Assembly (NCBI GenBank): GCA_002479815.1
Contig: DLPA01000089.1
Coordinates: 1-11,573, forward strand
DNA from: a bacterium UBA7470
Lineage (GTDB): Bacteria > Pseudomonadota > Gammaproteobacteria > Burkholderiales > Burkholderiaceae_C
Direction of reading: 5' to 3'
DNA length: 11,573 nt
How positions within the stretch are numbered: position 1 is the first letter of the stretch; the number at the start of each line of letters is the position of its first letter. Under the pieces are notes generated by a model. That model saw nothing but the letters and a program-made list of their open reading frames with translations, was not told the origin of the DNA and searched no databases. The position numbers and the translations under genes are program-made. Of the stretch, positions 1-5,738 are shown one piece after another.

Positions 1-190
1 AGCTCCCGACAGGCTTTGCTGGCGGCGTTTCGCACCTGATCGCCTTTATGTTGCTCTTTCCACTGGCGAGCATTTTTTCTTGGCGGGATGATCGCCTTGG
101 CCCCACGCTGGGCAATGGCGTGATGACACTCTTTCGTGTCATACGCTCCATCGCCCCTCACGCTCTCAATCGACTCATCTGAAGTCATTT
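1..190 (-). pseudogene. IS5-family transposase fragment (decayed, runs off left edge)
   Basis: Translating the minus strand gives a run reading SIESVRGDGAYDTKECHHAI, then AIIPPRKNARQWKE and RNAASKACRE toward the left edge. This is the middle of an IS5-type DDE transposase; the Asp in the GDGAYD motif is normally the second catalytic Asp. The frame is closed by a TGA at 210-212 and no N-terminal half follows to the right, so the 5' part of the transposase gene is missing and no terminal inverted repeat is visible on this side. The C-terminal part may continue beyond position 1. Seen: the motif and the truncation. Inferred: an old IS remnant that no longer encodes an active transposase. Confidence 0.8.
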
Positions 191-214
191 TGACGTTTGC
201 CCAAGTGCATCATG

Positions 215-256
215 CAGATACAAATACAAATACAGATACAGGTGCAGATACAAATC
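215..256. repeat. Hexanucleotide tandem repeat, CARATA-like, 7 units
   Basis: Seven 6-bp units run head to tail: CAGATA, CAAATA, CAAATA, CAGATA, CAGGTG, CAGATA, CAAATC. Five of the seven fit CARATA exactly. The tract starts a few bases beyond the end of the transposase remnant. It lies in no supported gene and has no unique spacers, so it is a simple microsatellite-like tract and not a CRISPR. Confidence 0.85.
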
Positions 257-337
257 CACCTGAAAAACCTGCGCCTGAACTGTAGGTTCAATGGATTGAG
301 TAGCCTCAGGCGGCACGCTTGGGTTTCCCTCAGAAAA

Positions 338-357
338 GTTCAACAAAATTTTTGAAC
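338..357. promoter_or_regulatory. Operator-like dyad upstream of yceJ
   Basis: The arms GTTCAA (338-343) and TTGAAC (352-357) form a perfect inverted repeat around an A/T-rich 8-bp centre. It ends 55 bp before the cytochrome b561 start codon. The position and symmetry suggest a repressor or activator site, but no regulator is identified. The rest of 257-412 shows no gene and no clear -35/-10 pair. Confidence 0.35.
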
Positions 358-412
358 GTCATCATCAAAATCATTCAAACCAAATGAGGAGTGTGATTTT
401 TAGACTTGCGCC

Positions 413-997
413 ATGTCTGCACATCACACCGATTTATCTGCTTCTTCTACCAGCGCAGCAGCCACCCGCTACACGCGCACCGCCGTGTTGCTGCATTGGG
501 TGCTGGCCTTGGGTCTCATGGGTTTGATTGGCGTTGGTTGGTACATGACTTCGCTGCCGTTTTCTCCGGCGCGGTTGAAGTTGTACAACTGGCACAAATG
601 GGCGGGGGTGACGGTGCTGGCCTTGTCGGCGCTGCGCTTGGTGTGGCGGGTGACGCATCGCCCTCCGGCTCTGCCTGCCGCCATCACGCAGCAAATGCCT
701 GCGTGGCAGCACTGGGCGCACCACGGCACACACCATCTGCTGTATGTGCTTTTTTTCGCCGTGCCCTTGTTGGGCTGGGCGTACAGCTCGGCAGCGGGTT
801 TTCCGGTGGTGTGGTTTGGGGTGTGGCCTTTGCCAGATTGGGTCGCTCCTAGCCTTGAGTGGGCAGAACTGCTCAAACCCCTGCATCACTTGTCGGCTTG
901 GGTCTTGGCGGGGCTGATCGTCCTGCATATAGGGGCTGCCCTGAAACACCAATGGGTGGATCGTGATGGGCTGTTGAGCCGCATGAGCCTGAAGTAA
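413..997 (+). CDS. yceJ: Cytochrome b561 family membrane protein (YceJ/CybB type)
   Basis: A 194-residue integral inner-membrane diheme cytochrome b of the bacterial b561 family, thought to exchange electrons with quinones. Four hydrophobic segments are visible at about residues 24-45, 62-79, 107-125 and 158-178. Candidate heme ligands are H28 in the RTAVLLHW motif, H61 in the NWHKWAG motif, and H158/H159 and H172 in the last helix, in family-typical positions. Length matches the family (about 175-200). The ATG at 413 is the first start after an in-frame stop at 401-403; the nearest purine-rich stretch (GAGGAG, 387-392) lies too far upstream, so initiation looks weak. Two yceI genes follow, as in the E. 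coli yceJ-yceI pair, so a joint function is likely though electron donor and acceptor are unknown. Confidence 0.92.
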   Translation: MSAHHTDLSASSTSAAATRYTRTAVLLHWVLALGLMGLIGVGWYMTSLPFSPARLKLYNWHKWAGVTVLALSALRLVWRVTHRPPALPAAITQQMPAWQHWAHHGTHHLLYVLFFAVPLLGWAYSSAAGFPVVWFGVWPLPDWVAPSLEWAELLKPLHHLSAWVLAGLIVLHIGAALKHQWVDRDGLLSRMSLK

Positions 998-1022
998 GTC
1001 AGGCTTCGTACGCCTTCGATTG

Positions 1023-1129
1023 CTCCCCCACCCCAACCCTCCCCCGCTGGGAGAGGGCTTGAAGTCACCGCTGCCGGCGAGAGTGGCTTCCAACTCCTCC
1101 CCCCAGCGGGGGGAGGTTGGGAGGGGGGA
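1023..1129. repeat. GC-rich long inverted repeat (REP-like hairpin) between yceJ and yceI
   Basis: The left arm (about 1023-1068: C-runs, then CCCTCCCCCGCTGGGAGAGG and CTTGAAGTCAC) and the right arm (about 1083-1129: GTGGCTTCCAAC, then CTCCCCCCAGCGGGGGGAGG and G-runs) are imperfect reverse complements over about 45 nt around a short centre. Each arm also holds its own small palindrome around CCCGCTGGG or CCCAGCGGG. The strongly C-rich/G-rich two-arm layout is what dispersed REP-type repeats look like in proteobacteria. In RNA it would fold into a long hairpin that could terminate or pause transcription between the two genes. Confidence 0.8.
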
Positions 1130-1164
1130 TTGTGTTCACTCTCTTATTATTTTTGCTCTCTTTT

Positions 1165-1797
1165 ATGAAATCTCATACTGTCCTTACCGCTGCTGTGACT
1201 GCGGTGTCCCGTTCGGTGGGTGTGCTCAGTTTGGCGGGGTGTTTGAGTCTGGCGGCGATGTCGTCGGCTGGAGCGCAAACGCCTGCACAAGCCCTGATTC
1301 CGGCGCAGAGCCAAGTCGGTTTTGTCATTAAACAGATGGGCGTACCTGTGGAAGGGCAGTTTCGCAAGTTTGAGGCGCAAGTGGCCTTCGACCCCGCCAA
1401 GCTCGCCAGCAGCCACATCGCCTTCCACATCGACGTGGGCAGCGCCAGCTTAGGCTCGCGTGAGGCGGATGCCGAAATGCCCAAGGCGGTGTGGTTCAAC
1501 GCGCCCAAGTTTCCGCAAGCCAGCTTCCGATCCAGCAGCATCAAGGCGCTGGGCGGTGGGCGGTTTGAGGTGGCGGGTCAATTGAGCATCAAAGGCCAAG
1601 CGCGTGAGGTGGTCGTGCCCGTGAGCTTGGCCCAAACCGGTGCAGCCCCCGCACTTCAAACCACGGCCACCGGCCAATTCGCCATTCCTAGACTGGCCTT
1701 CAAGATTGGTGAAGGCGAGTGGGCGGATACGTCGATGGTGGCCGATGAAGTGCAAGTCAAGTTCAAGCTGGCGTTGTCTGGCGTGCCGAAGTTGTGA
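1165..1797 (+). CDS. Exported YceI-family protein (first copy)
   Basis: A 210-residue protein of the YceI family: periplasmic lipocalin-like beta barrels whose known members bind polyisoprenoids or quinone-like lipids. The start used is ATG 1165, because it gives a normal signal peptide (basic MKSH, hydrophobic to about residue 35, possible cleavage after SSAGA near residue 37). A TTG at 1117 is in frame but lies inside the inverted repeat. No good Shine-Dalgarno precedes 1165. An LAGC lipobox at residues 23-26 offers an alternative: a lipoprotein anchored at Cys26. The YceI domain spans about residues 41-208, with the family-like end IGEGEWADTSMVADEVQVKF. It differs clearly from the second copy downstream, so the pair is an old duplication or independent acquisition, not a recent one. 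Confidence 0.88.
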   Translation: MKSHTVLTAAVTAVSRSVGVLSLAGCLSLAAMSSAGAQTPAQALIPAQSQVGFVIKQMGVPVEGQFRKFEAQVAFDPAKLASSHIAFHIDVGSASLGSREADAEMPKAVWFNAPKFPQASFRSSSIKALGGGRFEVAGQLSIKGQAREVVVPVSLAQTGAAPALQTTATGQFAIPRLAFKIGEGEWADTSMVADEVQVKFKLALSGVPKL

Positions 1798-1872
1798 TTG
1801 TTTCTGGTTTCGATTTTTTCATTTCGTTTTTCATTCGTTTTTTTCTGTGTGTTCTTTTTTAAGGAGTTTGTG

Positions 1873-2460
1873 ATGCGTTTGTCTTTTGCCCTGATGGCCT
1901 CTGCCGCGTCTGCTGTGGCGGTGTTGTCTGCCCCTCTCGCTCACGCTGAGGCCGTCACCTACACCATAGAGCCGACCCACACCTTTGCGACCTTTGAAAT
2001 TGGTCACTTTGGTGCATCGACCAACCGTGGTCGTTTTGACAAGAAAAGCGGTGCTGTGACGTTGGATCGCGCCGCCAAAACCGGCAAAGTCGAGATCAGC
2101 ATCGACACCACCTCCATCAACACCGGCACAGCTGCGTTTGACAAGCATTTGCAAAGCGCCGATTTGTTCGATGCCGCCAAATTCCCGACGATGACCTTTG
2201 TGGGCGACAAATTCAGCTTCAATGGCGACAAAGTGAGCGAAGTTGCAGGCCAATTGACGCTGTTGGGCAAAACCGCCCCCGTGACTTTGAAAGCCACGCA
2301 ATTCAATTGCTATCAAAGCCCCATGCTCAAGCGCGAGGTTTGCGGTGGCGACTTTGAAGCCACCATCGACCGTACCACTTGGGGCATGAACTACGGTGTC
2401 GATTGGGGCTTCCCCAAAAACGTTCGCATCGTCGTGCAGGTCGAGGCGGTCAAGCAATAA
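1873..2460 (+). CDS. yceI: Periplasmic YceI-family protein (second copy)
   Basis: A 195-residue protein of the YceI family. Start ATG 1873 is set by AAGGAG at 1861-1866 with six bases between. A clear Sec signal peptide ends at AHA (residues 23-25), cut before EAV. The mature domain begins YTIEPTHTFATFEIGHFG, followed by STNRGRFDKKSG, the most conserved part of this family. C146 and C157 (motifs FNCYQ and EVCGGDF) are placed to form the disulfide common in this subgroup. It lies 75 bp after the first yceI copy across a T-rich spacer with no clear terminator, so co-transcription is likely. YceI proteins bind a long isoprenoid chain in the barrel; with the b561 cytochrome upstream, a periplasmic quinone-related or stress role is inferred, not shown. 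Confidence 0.94.
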   Translation: MRLSFALMASAASAVAVLSAPLAHAEAVTYTIEPTHTFATFEIGHFGASTNRGRFDKKSGAVTLDRAAKTGKVEISIDTTSINTGTAAFDKHLQSADLFDAAKFPTMTFVGDKFSFNGDKVSEVAGQLTLLGKTAPVTLKATQFNCYQSPMLKREVCGGDFEATIDRTTWGMNYGVDWGFPKNVRIVVQVEAVKQ

Positions 2461-2469
2461 AGCAGACCT

Positions 2470-2491
2470 AGGGGCGGCATGGGTGGCCCCT
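2470..2491 (+). terminator. Weak hairpin after yceI
   Basis: AGGGGC (2470-2475) pairs with GCCCCT (2486-2491) across a 10-nt loop, beginning 10 nt after the yceI stop. No U-run follows, so it is at best a weak or assisted terminator; the adjoining MITE-like element may do the main job. Confidence 0.3.
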
Positions 2492-2497
2492 TGCTTA

Positions 2498-2750
2498 CAT
2501 TAAAAGTAGAGCAAAAAATGTGAGCTGCTTACGCAAGTATTGATTAGATTTTTGTAGAAATGATGCTCAAAATAAGCCTAAAAAACCTAAAAAATGGCTT
2601 CCAAACGGCTGTTTGGCCTGTCTGAGAAGCTTGCAAAGGCTGAAAAATCGCTATTTTTTGGTTTTTAAGGCTGTTTTTTAGATTGAAATAAGCCAAATCC
2701 CCTGTATTACTTGCGTAAGCAGCTCACTTTTTTTACTCTACTTTTTGATG
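2498..2750. mobile_element. MITE-like element with ~42-bp terminal inverted repeats
   Basis: The left end (2498-2539, reading AAAAGTAGAG, a short A-run, then GTGAGCTGCTTACGCAAGTA) is repeated in reverse complement at 2708-2750, with only about three mismatches and one indel. The inner 20 bases of each arm are identical. The interior is A/T-rich, carries no ORF, and continues the symmetry: GCCTAAAAAACCTAAAAAAT near 2577-2595 mirrors ATTTTTTGGTTTTTAAGGC near 2653-2671, and CCAAAC-GGCT-GTTTGG (2601-2616) is a perfect small hairpin. The whole unit can fold into one long hairpin. The size, lack of coding capacity and long TIRs fit a miniature inverted-repeat element mobilised in trans. No target duplication is certain. 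Apart from this and the hairpin at 2470-2491, nothing else is seen in 2461-2784. Confidence 0.75.
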
Positions 2751-2784
2751 CTCTACCCTGTCGGCACTGGCCTACACTTGGGGG

Positions 2785-3573
2785 ATGAGCAAACAAATGG
2801 TTGATTTGATGCCAGCGGTGGCGCTGGTGCTGGCGGTAGGGGGATGGGCGGCCTCCTCTGCGGCCTTTGCGGCCTCTCCTACTGTGGCGGGCTTTGAGAA
2901 CACGATGGCCCAACGGGTGCTGGCGTGTACGGCTTGCCACGGTACACAAGGGCGTGCCGCGCCCGACGGCTATCACCCCCGCATTGCGGGCAAACCCGCA
3001 GGCTATCTGTACCACCAGTTGCTGAATTTCAAAGAGGGCCGCCGTGTCTATCGGCCTATGGTTCATATGGTGCAGCCTTTGAGTGATGATTACTTATGGG
3101 CGATGGCGCAGCACTTTGCGGCGCTGGATCTGCCTTATCCCCCACCCGTGGCGGTGATGACCACGCCCGAGGGGATGCGTCGTGGCGAGCAATTGGCGCT
3201 GCATGGCGACCCCAAGCGGGAGATTCCACCCTGCATCGCCTGTCATGGCGAACGCTTGACGGGCGTGCAGCCCTTTGTGCCCGGCTTGTTGGGCTTGCCA
3301 CGCGACTATTTGAATGCCCAGATGGGGGCATGGCGTGCAGGCACACGCCGCGCCCACGCGCCCGACTGCATGGGCCAGATCGCCCTGCGCCTAGAGGCCA
3401 GCGATGTCAGCGCCGTCAGCGGCTGGCTGGCGAGTCGCCCTCTGCCCGCCGATCCACACCCCGCCCCGGCTTCGGCAGCGGTGTCGCCCATGAAGTGCGG
3501 CGGCGTATCGCCCCCAGAAGCTGCTTTAGCCAAGCCTGCTGCGTCCTCACCTGCGGCGAGAGGTGTCCAATGA
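2785..3573 (+). CDS. Exported diheme cytochrome c (c4-like)
   Basis: A 262-residue periplasmic electron-transfer protein. The signal peptide covers about residues 1-30 (hydrophobic stretch, then AAFA). Two CXXCH heme sites are present: CTACH at 48-52 and CIACH at 150-154, about 100 residues apart as in cytochrome c4-type tandem domains. Likely axial Met ligands are M92 (YRPMVH) and M196 (CMGQIALRL). The domain ends near residue 220 (VSGWLASRPLP), and an Ala/Pro-rich tail of about 40 residues follows. ATG 2785 has GGGGG just upstream. Its stop overlaps the next gene's start (ATGA), so the two cytochromes are translationally coupled and probably work in one electron chain. Its substrate-facing enzyme is not in the window. 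Confidence 0.9.
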   Translation: MSKQMVDLMPAVALVLAVGGWAASSAAFAASPTVAGFENTMAQRVLACTACHGTQGRAAPDGYHPRIAGKPAGYLYHQLLNFKEGRRVYRPMVHMVQPLSDDYLWAMAQHFAALDLPYPPPVAVMTTPEGMRRGEQLALHGDPKREIPPCIACHGERLTGVQPFVPGLLGLPRDYLNAQMGAWRAGTRRAHAPDCMGQIALRLEASDVSAVSGWLASRPLPADPHPAPASAAVSPMKCGGVSPPEAALAKPAASSPAARGVQ

Positions 3574-4883
3574 AGTCCATGCGCTCCCTCATCCACGCCA
3601 TCGGCTGGTGTTGTCTTGTTTGTTTAGTCGCAGTGGCAGCGTGGCTGCTCATGCCGAATCCGCCGATACAGGTGGCTTCCAGCACGGTCAAGCCTGACAA
3701 GCAGATGATCGAACAAGGTCGCTATTTGGCGGTGTTGGGCAATTGCCAAACTTGCCACACCGCCGCAGGTGGGGCCGCGTTTGCAGGTGGCCGAGGCATG
3801 GACACCCCCTTTGGTACGGTGTTCAGCAGCAATCTGACCCCGAGCACCAGCGGCCTAGGCGGCTGGTCGGCAGATGATTTTTGGCGTGCCCTGCACCACG
3901 GTCAATCGCGCGATGGGCGCTGGCTCTATCCCGCGTTTCCTTACAACAACACCACCCACCTCACACGCGCCGACAGCGATGCGCTGTGGGCGTTTTTCAT
4001 GAGCTTGCCTCCCGTCGAACAAGCGCCACGCCCGCATCAGGTGGCATGGCCTTTTCATACCCAAGCGGCGTTGAAGGTGTGGCGCAGTCTGTACTTTGAA
4101 GCCGCCGCACCGCGCCCCGAGCCACCGCCGTCTGGGGTGGCCCTCAGTGCCGAGCAAATGGCGCTGCGTCGTGGTGCGTACTTGGTGGAAGGCTTGGGCC
4201 ATTGCAGCGCCTGCCATGCGCCACGCAATGCCTTGGGCGCGAATCGCAATATGCTGGATTTGGCGGGTGGCTTGATTCCTGTGCAAAACTGGTACGCGCC
4301 CTCGCTGACCGACCCCGCCGAAGCGGGCGTGCAAGACTGGCCCTTAGCCGACATCGTGCGCCTATTCAAAACAGGTCGCGCCCGCGATGCCCAAGTCTTA
4401 GGCCCCATGAGCGAGGTGGTGCAGCACAGCACTCAGCATTGGCAAGACCAAGACTTGGCAGCAATGGCGCTGTACCTGAAAGGACTGCCACGCAGCACCA
4501 CGCCACAGGCCGCTTTGCTGCGCCCCGCCACCGCCGATGGCAAGGGCGCACGCCTATACGACCAGCATTGCGCCCAATGTCACGGCGCACAGGGCGAGGG
4601 CACGCGCCTGCCCGATGGGGGCTTTGCTTACCTGCCCTTGGCTGGCAACCGCAGCCTCAGCCTGTCGTCATCGGCCAATTTGATTCAGACGGTGCTGCAT
4701 GGTGGCTTTGGCCCTAGCACTCAGGGCCAGCCGCAACCGTTTGGGATGCCGCCGTTTCTGTTCACGCTGTCGGACGCCGACATCGCCAGCCTCCTGACCT
4801 ACCTTCGCAGCCAAGAAGCCACGCCACTGCCAGCGGTATCGGCCTTAGAGGTGCAACAGCTGCGCGGCACGGGCGGACGCTAG
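3570..4883 (+). CDS. Membrane-anchored triheme cytochrome c (alcohol dehydrogenase cytochrome-subunit type)
   Basis: A 437-residue protein with an N-terminal hydrophobic segment (about residues 11-28) that serves as anchor or uncleaved signal. Three CXXCH sites lie at 59-63 (CQTCH), 212-216 (CSACH) and 334-338 (CAQCH). This three-domain layout belongs to the cytochrome subunits of quinoprotein alcohol, gluconate and related molybdo-flavin dehydrogenases, which pass electrons from a periplasmic dehydrogenase to quinone or an oxidase. Met ligands are apparent for heme 2 (M280, GPMSEVVQHSTQ) and heme 3 (M393, GMPPF). In domain 1 the usual region reads YPAFPYNN with no obvious Met. The real start is ATG 3570, overlapping the diheme gene's stop; upstream in-frame codons are a shadow of that gene. 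No dehydrogenase subunit is adjacent. Confidence 0.9.
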   Translation: MKSMRSLIHAIGWCCLVCLVAVAAWLLMPNPPIQVASSTVKPDKQMIEQGRYLAVLGNCQTCHTAAGGAAFAGGRGMDTPFGTVFSSNLTPSTSGLGGWSADDFWRALHHGQSRDGRWLYPAFPYNNTTHLTRADSDALWAFFMSLPPVEQAPRPHQVAWPFHTQAALKVWRSLYFEAAAPRPEPPPSGVALSAEQMALRRGAYLVEGLGHCSACHAPRNALGANRNMLDLAGGLIPVQNWYAPSLTDPAEAGVQDWPLADIVRLFKTGRARDAQVLGPMSEVVQHSTQHWQDQDLAAMALYLKGLPRSTTPQAALLRPATADGKGARLYDQHCAQCHGAQGEGTRLPDGGFAYLPLAGNRSLSLSSSANLIQTVLHGGFGPSTQGQPQPFGMPPFLFTLSDADIASLLTYLRSQEATPLPAVSALEVQQLRGTGGR

Positions 4884-4887
4884 ACGC

Positions 4888-5466
4888 TTAGAACCCGAGG
4901 GATGCACCCACGCCCAATAAGGTCAGCACCCCTAGCACCGCAAAAATCGCCGCAGCGATGGCGTGAACCCAGCGTGTGGGCAGGCGATGCGCCATGCGGT
5001 CGCCCAAAATGACGGCGGGCACGTTGGCCATCATCATGCCCAAGGTCGTTCCGGCCACTACTGCGGTCAAGGCTTGGTATTGGGCGGCCAAGGCCACGGT
5101 GGCGATTTGCGTTTTATCACCCATTTCAGCCAAAAAGAAGGCGATGAAGGTCGTGCCAAACACGCCTAACTTATGGGCAAAGTGGGCTTCAGACTCGTCA
5201 AACTGATCGGGAATCAGCATCCACACGGCCATGGCAATAAAGGACACACCCAAGATCCAACGCAGAGTCTGGGGCGACACCAGCGAGGTGAGCCACGCCC
5301 CTATCGCCCCTGCTGCGCCGTGATTGAGCAAGGTGGCCGCCAAAATCCCCCCGATGATGGGCCAAGGTTTGCGAAATTTCGCCGCCAAAATCAAAGCCAA
5401 TAGCTGCGTTTTATCGCCCATTTCGGCCAAGGCCACGATGCCTGTTGAGACAAGTAGAGCTTCCAT
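4888..5466 (-). CDS. GDT1/TMEM165 (UPF0016) family cation transporter, probable Mn2+ exporter
   Basis: A 192-residue inner-membrane protein, nearly all hydrophobic, with six or seven membrane segments. It contains the family's signature twice: EMGDKTQ at residues 15-21 and again at 114-120, one per inverted half. The acidic residues E15/D18 and E114/D117 form the ion path in this family. Bacterial members studied (such as MneA of Vibrio) export Mn2+; Ca2+ is the other known substrate in the wider family. Length is normal. It converges on the triheme cytochrome gene with 4 bp between stops and is divergent from amt. ATG 5466 follows a run of ATGGATGGAATGA, with only a weak GGATGG-type ribosome site. 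I looked for a yybP-ykoY Mn2+ riboswitch in the leader and saw none. Confidence 0.9.
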   Translation of the reverse strand: MEALLVSTGIVALAEMGDKTQLLALILAAKFRKPWPIIGGILAATLLNHGAAGAIGAWLTSLVSPQTLRWILGVSFIAMAVWMLIPDQFDESEAHFAHKLGVFGTTFIAFFLAEMGDKTQIATVALAAQYQALTAVVAGTTLGMMMANVPAVILGDRMAHRLPTRWVHAIAAAIFAVLGVLTLLGVGASLGF

Positions 5467-5541
5467 TCATTCCATCCATTGGTGCAGACTCACGCTGCAA
5501 GGAGATGGATCATATCCACCACACTGTGCACTGCGCATTCC

Positions 5542-5556
5542 GCACCAAGATGGGGC
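5542..5556 (+). promoter_or_regulatory. NtrC-like binding site upstream of amt
   Basis: GCACC-AAGAT-GGGGC matches the NtrC dyad GCACC-N5-GGTGC in nine of ten arm positions. It is centred at about 5549, roughly 108 bp upstream of the start predicted from the sigma-54 promoter, the same distance as a high-affinity NtrC site at E. coli glnA. A poorer second candidate is CCACC-N4-TGTGC at 5516-5529. Confidence 0.65.
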
Positions 5557-5575
5557 ATTGTCTTGATTTGAGGCG

Positions 5576-5591
5576 TTGGGTTGCAGCCCAA
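5576..5591. promoter_or_regulatory. Palindrome between NtrC-like site and sigma-54 promoter
   Basis: TTGGGTTGCAGCCCAA is symmetrical in seven of eight base pairs. It sits at about -75 relative to the predicted amt start, and also in the 5' region of the divergent transporter gene. It may be an operator for either gene; the protein that binds it is unknown. Confidence 0.35.
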
Positions 5592-5631
5592 TTCCCCCTC
5601 TGAGTGCAAGCAGATTGAAATAACCCCAAGT

Positions 5632-5647
5632 TGGCGCAATTTTTGCT
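5632..5647 (+). promoter_or_regulatory. Sigma-54 (RpoN) promoter of amt
   Basis: TGGCGC-AATTT-TTGCT fits the -24/-12 consensus TGGCAC-N5-TTGCW with one mismatch. The invariant GG (5633-5634) and GC (5645-5646) are at exactly the required 12-bp offset. The start is predicted near 5658, leaving an 81-nt leader. With the NtrC-like site upstream, amt expression is expected to rise under nitrogen limitation. Confidence 0.8.
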
Positions 5648-5654
5648 TTATTTG

Positions 5655-5699
5655 GGTGCATTTCGATGGAAGTGACTTAGTTGTCCTTCATCACGCACC
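5655..5699 (+). promoter_or_regulatory. Inverted repeat in amt leader
   Basis: GGTGC (5655-5659) pairs with GCACC (5695-5699), and inside it GAT-(G)-GAAG (5665-5672) pairs with CTTCATC (5686-5692) across a 13-nt loop. It starts at the predicted transcription start, so the amt mRNA may begin with this hairpin. The outer arms also resemble NtrC half-sites in inverted order. Confidence 0.35.
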
Positions 5700-5738
5700 A
5701 AAAACACTCATTTTTCTTTCTTTTTCCGCGAGGTTCAC

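Noticed and set aside
215..256. Possible CRISPR
   Set aside because: Repeat units are 6 bp and contiguous, with no spacers and no cas genes.
434..1093. Long minus-strand ORF opposite yceJ
   Set aside because: Antisense shadow of a well-supported membrane protein gene; rich in Arg/His/Gln and crosses the GC-rich inverted repeat.
1117..1164. TTG start giving a longer first YceI protein
   Set aside because: It lies inside the repeat element and adds a second hydrophobic stretch before a normal signal peptide.
3096..3569. N-terminal extension of the triheme cytochrome frame
   Set aside because: Overlaps the diheme cytochrome gene almost entirely; the protein-like sequence with its hydrophobic N-terminus starts at ATG 3570.
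5467..5661. 64-codon minus-strand ORF in frame with the GDT1-family gene, ending one codon before its ATG
   Set aside because: It crosses the NtrC-like and sigma-54 sites, has no ribosome site or recognisable motif, and its composition is not protein-like.
5467..5738. yybP-ykoY manganese riboswitch before the GDT1-family gene
   Set aside because: I read the minus strand for its conserved elements and saw no convincing match; a covariance-model scan would settle it.
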